Shown piece after piece: positions 59,234-64,000 of a stretch of DNA of 64,000 bases. Source of the DNA: Planococcus antarcticus DSM 14505 (GTDB lineage Bacteria; Bacillota; Bacilli; Bacillales_A; Planococcaceae); NCBI RefSeq assembly GCF_001687565.2, contig NZ_CP016534.2:562501-626500 (forward strand), written 5' to 3'. How positions within the stretch are numbered: the stretch's first letter is position 1; each line of letters begins with the position of its first letter. Below the pieces are notes generated by a model. It had not been told where the DNA came from and searched no databases. It was given only the letters and a program-made list of their open reading frames with translations. Made by a program: the position numbers and the translations under genes.

Positions 59234-61093
59234 ATGGGCTTATTGGATGAACTGAAGACTAAAATTTTAACGGCGGACGGTGGCATGGGAACCTTGCTGT
59301 ATTCTTACGGAATCGAGTATTGCAACGAGGAATTGAATTTGCAACGCCCCGAAATCATCGAGAAGATCCATCAAGATTACATTACAGCCGGAGCAGATAT
59401 CATCCAAACGAATACTTACGGAGCGAACGCATTCAAACTTGCCCGTTACGGACTAGAAGAGCAAGTCGCAGACATCAACAAAGCTGCTATTGAAATCGCT
59501 AAACGCGCAGCGGCACCGGGTGGTCAATTTGTCTTTGGAACGATCGGCGGCATCCGAGGAATTCGTAAAAGTGACGCTACCTTGCAGGAAATCATTGCGA
59601 TGGTTGACCAGCAAGCCAGTCATTTGCTTGCCGGAAACCCAGACGGATTGTTACTGGAAACCTATTACGATTTTGAAGAGTTGGCGGCAACCGTTAAACA
59701 GTTGAAAGGCATCACAGACACGCCATTAATTGCACAAGTATCGATGCATGACCCAGGCATCCTGCAAAATGGCATGTCTTTGAATGATGCCTTGCATCAA
59801 TTGGAGGCACTCGGAGCCGATATTGTCGGAGTCAATTGCCGTCTTGGGCCACACCACACCATCCAAGCTTTTGAAGAAGTCACTTTGCCTGAAACAGCTT
59901 TTCTTTCTGCCTACCCAAATGCCAGCTTGCTGGATGTGGAAGATGGCCGGATCGTCTATGAATCGGAAGCAGATTATTTCGGACGCGCTGCTTTGCTATT
60001 GAGAGAAGAAGGCGTTCGTTTGATCGGCGGTTGCTGTGGCACAACACCGAAGCACATCGAAGCGGTGAAAAAGCATCTCGGCAATTTGCCACCAATCTTC
60101 CATAAAGAAGTAACAGCCAGAAAACCGATTGTCATCCGTGAAGCGGAAGCGTTGGAGGTTAAGCCGCTCCACGAAAAAGCAAAAACGGAACGAACCATCA
60201 TTGTGGAATTGGATACGCCACGCCATTTGGACATCACTAAATTTATGGAAGGATCTGTTGCTTTAAACGAAGCAGGAGTCGATGCCGTGACCATGGCGGA
60301 CAATTCGCTGGCGTCGCCGCGCATCAGCAATATGGCAATGGGCTCAATCCTCAAGCATACGGAAAACATTCGACCGCTAGCCCATATCACTTGTCGCGAT
60401 CGTAACCTGATTGGCCTGCAATCGCATTTGATGGGGCTTGATGCGCTCGGTATGCATGATATACTCGCCGTGACGGGCGATCCGACCAAAGTCGGTGATT
60501 TCCCGGGAGCGACCAGCGTCTATGACGTATCGAGTATGGAATTAATCCAATTGATTAAAAAGCTAAATGAAGGTATTTCATTTTCCGGCAAGCCGCTGCG
60601 GAAAAAAGCCAACTTCTCGGTCGCTGCGGCATTCAATCCGAATGTCCGTGTACTAGACCGGGCAGTTGCAAGGCTTGAAAAGAAAATCGAAAGCGGTGCG
60701 GATTATTTTATCTCGCAGCCGGTTTATACCAAAGAAAAAATCATCGAAATCCACGAAGCGACCAAACATCTGGAAACACCGATTTTCATTGGTGTGATGC
60801 CGTTGACCAGTATTCGCAGTGCGGAATTCCTGCACAACGAAGTGCCGGGCATCAAGCTGTCGGACGATGCGCTCGAACGCATGCGTACGTGCGGCGAAGA
60901 CAAAGACCGCGCAACAGTGGAAGGCATCCAAATCGCGAAAGAATTGATTGATACGGCGGCGGAGCTGTTCCACGGCATTTACCTAATCACTCCGTTCGTC
61001 CGTTACGATATGACCGTTGAATTGATCCGTTACATCCGACAACTAGATCAACAGAAAGAGAGCGATCGCAGCCATGCCCAAACATCTTATTGA
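59234..61093 (+). CDS. Bifunctional homocysteine S-methyltransferase / methylenetetrahydrofolate reductase (YitJ-like)
   Basis: 619 residues. Residues 1-300 are a homocysteine methyltransferase domain with ADGGMGTLLYSYG at the start and zinc ligands VGVNCR and IGGCCGTTP. Residues 305-610 are a MTHFR-type FAD domain (IVELDTPRHLD, VTMADNS, HDILAVTGDP, ADYFISQPVY). It likely makes 5-methyl-THF and/or methylates homocysteine. The domain fusion is known from B. subtilis YitJ. ATG 59234 follows a G-rich ribosome-binding site, 22 bases after the riboswitch terminator. The stop overlaps metH by 20 bases. Confidence 0.92.
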   Translation: MGLLDELKTKILTADGGMGTLLYSYGIEYCNEELNLQRPEIIEKIHQDYITAGADIIQTNTYGANAFKLARYGLEEQVADINKAAIEIAKRAAAPGGQFVFGTIGGIRGIRKSDATLQEIIAMVDQQASHLLAGNPDGLLLETYYDFEELAATVKQLKGITDTPLIAQVSMHDPGILQNGMSLNDALHQLEALGADIVGVNCRLGPHHTIQAFEEVTLPETAFLSAYPNASLLDVEDGRIVYESEADYFGRAALLLREEGVRLIGGCCGTTPKHIEAVKKHLGNLPPIFHKEVTARKPIVIREAEALEVKPLHEKAKTERTIIVELDTPRHLDITKFMEGSVALNEAGVDAVTMADNSLASPRISNMAMGSILKHTENIRPLAHITCRDRNLIGLQSHLMGLDALGMHDILAVTGDPTKVGDFPGATSVYDVSSMELIQLIKKLNEGISFSGKPLRKKANFSVAAAFNPNVRVLDRAVARLEKKIESGADYFISQPVYTKEKIIEIHEATKHLETPIFIGVMPLTSIRSAEFLHNEVPGIKLSDDALERMRTCGEDKDRATVEGIQIAKELIDTAAELFHGIYLITPFVRYDMTVELIRYIRQLDQQKESDRSHAQTSY

Positions 61094-64000
61094 ACAGCAA
61101 CTTGAAAAAAGAATATTAATCATCGACGGAGCCATGGGAACGATGATCCAGAACGTCGATCTTTCTCCTGAAGACTTCGGGGGCGAAGAGTTTGACGGCT
61201 GCAACGAGTACTTAAATATTGTCCGTCCGGATGTCATCGAGGATGTCCATACCGCTTATCTCGAAGCGGGAGCGGATATTCTTTGTACCAATTCCTTTGG
61301 CGGTACGCCAATTGTTTTGGATGAGTATGGAATTGGTAGTCAGGCGGCGGAAATCAACCGACGCGCAGTGGAAATCGCCAAAAAAGCGGCATATGCTTTT
61401 TCAACACCGGAATGGCCGCGTTTTGTGGCGGGTGCTATTGGGCCGACGACGAAAACCTTGTCTGTGACAGGTGGCGCAACATTTGATGAAATGCGGGAAA
61501 ACTTCTATGTACAAGCCAAGGCCTTGATCGAAGGCGGCGCAGATTTGATCCTGCTGGAAACCAGCCAAGACATGCTGAATGTCAAAGCGGCAACCATTGG
61601 CATCAAACAAGCCTTTGAAGAAACAGGAATCGAATTGCCAATTATGGTTTCAGGGACCATCGAACCGATGGGTACCACGCTCGCGGGCCAGAGCATCGAA
61701 GCGTTTTACATCTCAATTGAACACGTTAAACCGCTATCGGTCGGGTTGAACTGTGCAACCGGGCCGGAATTCATGACAGACCATATCCGTTCGCTGTCTG
61801 AGCTGTCGGACGGCTACGTTAGCTGTTACCCGAACGCTGGTTTACCGGATGAAGAAGGTCATTATCACGAAACACCCGAGTCGCTTGCGAAAAAGCTGCG
61901 GGGATTTGCGGATAAAGGCTGGTTGAATGTGGTCGGCGGCTGTTGCGGCACAACGCCCGCGCATATTAAGGCGGTGCGTGAAGCGATGGAAGGCCTGCCA
62001 CCAAGAAAACCGGATCCTGTCAATCACGGTCATGTCGTTTCCGGCATTGAACCGCTGCAATACGACGAAACCATGCGTCCTTTATTCATTGGCGAACGAA
62101 CAAATGTCATCGGTTCTCGTAAATTTAAACGACTAATTGTTGATGGCCAGTTCGAGGAAGCGTCTGAAATCGCACGTGCACAAGTGAAGAATGGCGCACA
62201 TGTCATTGATATTTGTTTGGCGAATCCGGATCGTGATGAAGTTGAAGACATGACACATTTCATGAAAGAAGTCGTCAAAAAAGTCAAAGTCCCGCTGGTT
62301 ATCGATTCCACGGACGAAGAAGTCATTGAAGTGGCATTAAAGTTTTCCCAGGGAAAGGCCATTATCAACTCGATTAACTTAGAAGACGGAGAAGAGCGCT
62401 TTGAGGCGGTCATGCCGTTGGTGAAAAAATACGGTGCGGCAGTTGTGGTCGGCACGATCGATGAAGTGGGAATGGCGGTCACGCGTGAACGCAAGCTGGA
62501 AATTGCAAAACGTTCTTATGACTTATTGGTCAATAAATGGGGCCTAGCGCCGGAAGACATTATTTTCGATCCATTGGTATTTCCAGTGGGCACGGGTGAT
62601 CAGCAATACATCGGCTCTGCGGTGGAAACCATCGAAGGAATCCGCTTAATCAAAGAAAAACTGCCGCGTGCATTAACCATTTTAGGTGTCAGTAACGTAT
62701 CGTTCGGCTTGCCGCCGGTTGGCCGTGAAGTCTTGAATGCGGTCTATTTATACCATTGCACGCAGGCAGGTTTGGATTATGCCATCGTCAACACCGAAAA
62801 ACTGGAACGTTATGCATCGATACCGAAACAAGAAATTGATATGGCCAATGAATTGCTGTTTACGACGACAGATGCCACATTGGCTGATTTTACCGCTTTC
62901 TACCGCGACAAGAAAAAAGAGAAAACCGAAGACGATATCCCAAAAACGGTACCTGATCGCCTCGCCTACTATATTATAGAGGGAACAAAAGAAGGCTTGG
63001 TTCCAGATTTGGAAAAAGCATTGGAAATATACGATGAACCGCTGGATGTTATCAATGGACCATTAATGAAAGGAATGGCCGAAGTAGGTCGATTGTTTAA
63101 TGACAATCAATTGATTGTCGCCGAAGTGCTGCAAAGTGCAGGCGTTATGAAAGCTGCGGTTTCATTCCTCGAACAGTTTATGGAGAAGAAAGAAGATGAC
63201 TCTGGAAAAGGGAAGATTGTGCTGGCCACGGTTAAAGGGGATGTCCATGACATCGGCAAAAACCTAGTCGAAATCATCTTGAGCAATAATGGCTTTAAAG
63301 TGATTGATGTCGGCATTAAAGTGACACCGGCCACGTTGATTGAAGTGATTCGAAAAGAAAAGCCGGATATGATTGGCTTGTCTGGGTTACTCGTTAAGTC
63401 AGCGAAGCAAATGGTTATTACTGCGCAAGATTTCAAGGAAGCAGGCATTGATGTGCCGATTCTAGTTGGTGGTGCGGCGTTGTCTAGACGCTTTACGGAA
63501 ACCAAGATTTCAGCGGAATACGACGGACCGGTCATTTATGCGAAAGACGCAATGCAAGGACTAGACTTAGCGAATCGTCTGCAAAGTGATGCCGGAAAAG
63601 CGGAGTTGCTGCTGGAATTAGATGCACAACAAGAAAAACGCCAAGCTTCTGAAGCTGTGCGAACAGCGAAGCCGGCTGTTGCAGTTGCTGAGAAGCCAGT
63701 CAAAACCGTTCGTGAAGATGTTCAAGTGTATGTTCCGAACGATTTGCGCCGTCATGTGTTAAAGGATTATTCCGTGGCGCATCTGTATCCATACGTCAAT
63801 ATGCGTACATTGATTGGCCATCACCTCGGCTTAAAAGGCTATAGTGATAAAACCTTAGCACAAGGTGATCCGCGTGCAGTCGAGTTGCATGAACTGGCAA
63901 CCGAATTCTTGGGGTCGGGTCTTTTGAAGCCATCCGGTCTTTATCAATTTTTCCCCGCTCAAAGTGACGGGGATGATGTCATCATCTACGATCCGAAAGA
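61074..64000 (+). CDS. metH: Cobalamin-dependent methionine synthase MetH (runs off the window)
   Basis: At least 975 codons, open at the window end. Domains in order: homocysteine-binding (about 1-320, starting ILIIDGAMGTMIQ, zinc Cys in NVVGGCCGTTP), methyl-THF-binding pterin domain (about 345-610, FIGERTNVIGSRKF), and cap plus B12-binding (about 630-860, with the cobalt-ligand motif KGDVHDIGKN). After a Lys/Ala-rich linker, the start of the SAM activation domain (..VPNDLRRHVLKDYSV..) reaches the edge. ATG 61074 lies inside the upstream gene, so translation is probably coupled. It catalyses methyl transfer from 5-methyl-THF to homocysteine using B12. Controlled by the S-box. Confidence 0.94.
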   Translation, partial: MPKHLIEQQLEKRILIIDGAMGTMIQNVDLSPEDFGGEEFDGCNEYLNIVRPDVIEDVHTAYLEAGADILCTNSFGGTPIVLDEYGIGSQAAEINRRAVEIAKKAAYAFSTPEWPRFVAGAIGPTTKTLSVTGGATFDEMRENFYVQAKALIEGGADLILLETSQDMLNVKAATIGIKQAFEETGIELPIMVSGTIEPMGTTLAGQSIEAFYISIEHVKPLSVGLNCATGPEFMTDHIRSLSELSDGYVSCYPNAGLPDEEGHYHETPESLAKKLRGFADKGWLNVVGGCCGTTPAHIKAVREAMEGLPPRKPDPVNHGHVVSGIEPLQYDETMRPLFIGERTNVIGSRKFKRLIVDGQFEEASEIARAQVKNGAHVIDICLANPDRDEVEDMTHFMKEVVKKVKVPLVIDSTDEEVIEVALKFSQGKAIINSINLEDGEERFEAVMPLVKKYGAAVVVGTIDEVGMAVTRERKLEIAKRSYDLLVNKWGLAPEDIIFDPLVFPVGTGDQQYIGSAVETIEGIRLIKEKLPRALTILGVSNVSFGLPPVGREVLNAVYLYHCTQAGLDYAIVNTEKLERYASIPKQEIDMANELLFTTTDATLADFTAFYRDKKKEKTEDDIPKTVPDRLAYYIIEGTKEGLVPDLEKALEIYDEPLDVINGPLMKGMAEVGRLFNDNQLIVAEVLQSAGVMKAAVSFLEQFMEKKEDDSGKGKIVLATVKGDVHDIGKNLVEIILSNNGFKVIDVGIKVTPATLIEVIRKEKPDMIGLSGLLVKSAKQMVITAQDFKEAGIDVPILVGGAALSRRFTETKISAEYDGPVIYAKDAMQGLDLANRLQSDAGKAELLLELDAQQEKRQASEAVRTAKPAVAVAEKPVKTVREDVQVYVPNDLRRHVLKDYSVAHLYPYVNMRTLIGHHLGLKGYSDKTLAQGDPRAVELHELATEFLGSGLLKPSGLYQFFPAQSDGDDVIIYDPK

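Overview
The window reads as a chromosomal segment of a low-to-mid-GC Gram-positive bacterium of the Bacillales, most likely Planococcaceae (Planococcus/Planomicrobium type). The grounds are the 16S rRNA 3' end, the gene order tsaE-tsaB-rimI-tsaD / ydiF / rex-tatA-tatC / CPBP protease / groES-groEL (the B. subtilis ydi-gro order), a CIRCE element, an S-box riboswitch and strong AGGAGG ribosome-binding sites with frequent TTG/GTG starts. The family assignment is inference; no database was searched.

Layout. 1-3.98 kb: end of an rrn operon (16S 3' end, 23S, 5S, tRNA-Asp, terminator). 3.98-5.4 kb: unexplained. 5.4-8.0 kb: t6A tRNA-modification genes, of which tsaE, tsaB and tsaD all carry small indels while rimI is intact. 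8.3-15.4 kb: ABC-F protein, Rex, twin-arginine translocase, CPBP protease, HrcA-type operator and groESL. 15.7-20.4 kb: an A/T-rich three-gene island (GT-B glycosyltransferase with a helical N-terminal half, MGT-like glycosyltransferase, NCS2 purine permease) lying between intact groEL and a broken mosaic copy of the groEL 3' half. 22-31 kb: BCCT transporter, DegV protein, diguanylate cyclase, tRNA-dihydrouridine synthase, aquaporin and a membrane-anchored stalk protein, mixed with relics (TetR fragment, GH1 glycosidase remnant) and degenerate GC-rich repeats. 31.6-37 kb: osmoprotection cluster (orphan glycine-betaine-binding lipoprotein, GbsR, BetB, BetA). 37-39.4 kb: MarR, CarD-like protein, two small proteins. 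39.5-48.7 kb: xylose-type ABC transporter followed by a binding-protein/histidine-kinase/response-regulator sensing unit and another binding lipoprotein. 48.7-54.2 kb: siroheme-synthesis gene with a 3' frameshift, a cysI relic, threonine-synthase-like enzyme, MFS transporter, two proteins of unknown role. 54.4-58.8 kb: a large SF1 helicase whose last codons are interrupted by a complete ISL3-family element with an 8-bp target duplication. 59-64 kb: S-box (SAM-I) riboswitch, then a bifunctional homocysteine methyltransferase/MTHF reductase and metH, which runs off the end.

How genes work together: the xyl block looks like extracellular sugar sensing (XylFII-LytS-YesN) driving its own importer, with a candidate CcpA site upstream. 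GbsR divergent from betB-betA suggests choline-controlled glycine-betaine synthesis, with the BCCT carrier, OpuAC-like protein and aquaporin adding to an osmotic-stress theme. The S-box couples methionine synthesis to SAM. The most unusual element is the glycosyltransferase/permease island behind groEL with its groEL mosaic scar.
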